Source: CAZNMF01 sp035547155
Lineage (GTDB): Bacteria; Acidobacteriota; Vicinamibacteria; Vicinamibacterales; SCN-69-37
Assembly: GCA_035547155.1 (NCBI GenBank)
Contig: DASZVJ010000261.1
Location: forward strand, 1 to 6,789
Length of the DNA: 6,789 nucleotides
Direction: 5' to 3'
Shown: in pieces, positions 6,470 to 6,789 of the stretch
Numbering within the stretch: the stretch's first letter is position 1
Layout of the letters: the number at the start of each line of letters is the position of its first letter
Made by a program: the position numbers and the translations under genes
Notes under the pieces: model-generated
What the model was told of the DNA's origin: nothing
Database searches by the model: none
The model's input: only the letters and a program-made list of their open reading frames with translations

Positions 6470-6789
6470 GTGTCGAAAGCCATTCTTCGCCCACTCGCGA
6501 TTTCGCTCCTTCTAGGCATGACGCTCGCCGCTGGCGCGCGAGCGCAAGCGCCGCGCTTCAGCGTGCTCGCGTTTTACACCGGCAAGAACGATCTCGCGCA
6601 CATCAGCTTCGTCGAAGAGGCCAATCGCTGGTTTCCCGACATGGCCAGACAGCACGGGTTCGCCTACGAGGCAACGACGGACTGGAGCCGGTTGAACGAC
6701 GACGAGCTGCCGCGCCATCAGGTCGTGTTGTTCCTCGATACGCGGCCAGACGATCCCGCGCAGCGCGACGCGTTCCAGCGCTACATGGA
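6470..6789 (+). CDS. Secreted ThuA-like domain protein (3' partial)
   Basis: A frame opening at GTG 6470 runs off the end of the window; 106 complete codons are visible. Residues 1-25 form a clear signal peptide: SKAILRP basic start, hydrophobic AISLLLGMTLAAG, and an ARA cleavage site before Gln26. The mature part begins RFSVLAFYTGKNDLAHISFVEEANRWF (29-55), then a helix ending FPDMARQHGF, TTDWSRLND and a HQVVLFLDTRPDDPAQRDAFQRYM strand-helix unit. This is the start of a ThuA-like fold (class I glutamine amidotransferase-like, trehalose-utilisation family); exported forms often belong to sugar-degradation systems. GTG is chosen over in-frame ATG 6518 because the ATG would remove the basic start and most of the signal peptide. 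It is separated by 195 bases from the cyclases and probably begins its own transcript. Substrate and full domain content lie beyond the window. Confidence 0.75.
   Translation, partial: MSKAILRPLAISLLLGMTLAAGARAQAPRFSVLAFYTGKNDLAHISFVEEANRWFPDMARQHGFAYEATTDWSRLNDDELPRHQVVLFLDTRPDDPAQRDAFQRYM

Noticed and set aside
6313..6519. 68-codon - strand frame across the spacer before the ThuA-like gene
   Set aside because: It overlaps the signal-peptide region of the ThuA-like gene, is low in complexity owing to the purine-rich complement of the C/T tract, and has no recognisable features.

Overview
This is a GC-rich bacterial window (by eye about two thirds G+C) with six protein genes, all on the + strand and closely spaced. 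The two at the window edges are cut off. The style suggests Acidobacteriota, perhaps Vicinamibacteria: high GC, weak Shine-Dalgarno signals, an M28/M20 peptidase pair, tandem MASE1-GGDEF proteins with a GHLAGSRA-type motif, and a secreted ThuA-like protein. This is inference from gene content. There is no rRNA or other marker gene, and no RNA gene, insertion sequence or CRISPR array was seen.

Left part (1-3093): the 3' end of an unrecognised protein (Ala/Pro-rich linker plus a compact C-terminal domain) is followed 6 bases later by an exported M28-family metallo-aminopeptidase-like enzyme. Three bases after that comes a cytoplasmic M20-family dipeptidase. Both peptidases keep complete metal-ligand sets. 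The spacing looks like one operon in which peptides are trimmed outside the cytoplasm and finished inside it, although a TAGACT box just before the M20 gene may give it its own promoter.

Middle part (3094-6274): two tandem paralogous membrane proteins, each with an N-terminal MASE1 sensor and a C-terminal GGDEF cyclase domain. Both have an intact GGDEF signature and an RxxD product-inhibition site. Both carry serine where canonical diguanylate cyclases such as PleD have the guanine-contacting aspartate (Asp344). That same Asp-to-Ser change marks the Hypr GGDEF enzymes (Geobacter GacA, Bdellovibrio Bd0367), which make 3',3'-cGAMP. The window may therefore hold a duplicated membrane-bound cGAMP or mixed cyclic-dinucleotide synthase pair. 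This is the most interesting observation here.

Right part (6275-6789): a 195-base spacer holds three ACTATC repeats spaced exactly 16 bases apart, a pyrimidine-rich tract with an 11-base repeat, and a TAGACT box 7 bases before a GTG start. The GTG opens a gene for a signal-peptide-bearing ThuA-like protein that runs off the window.
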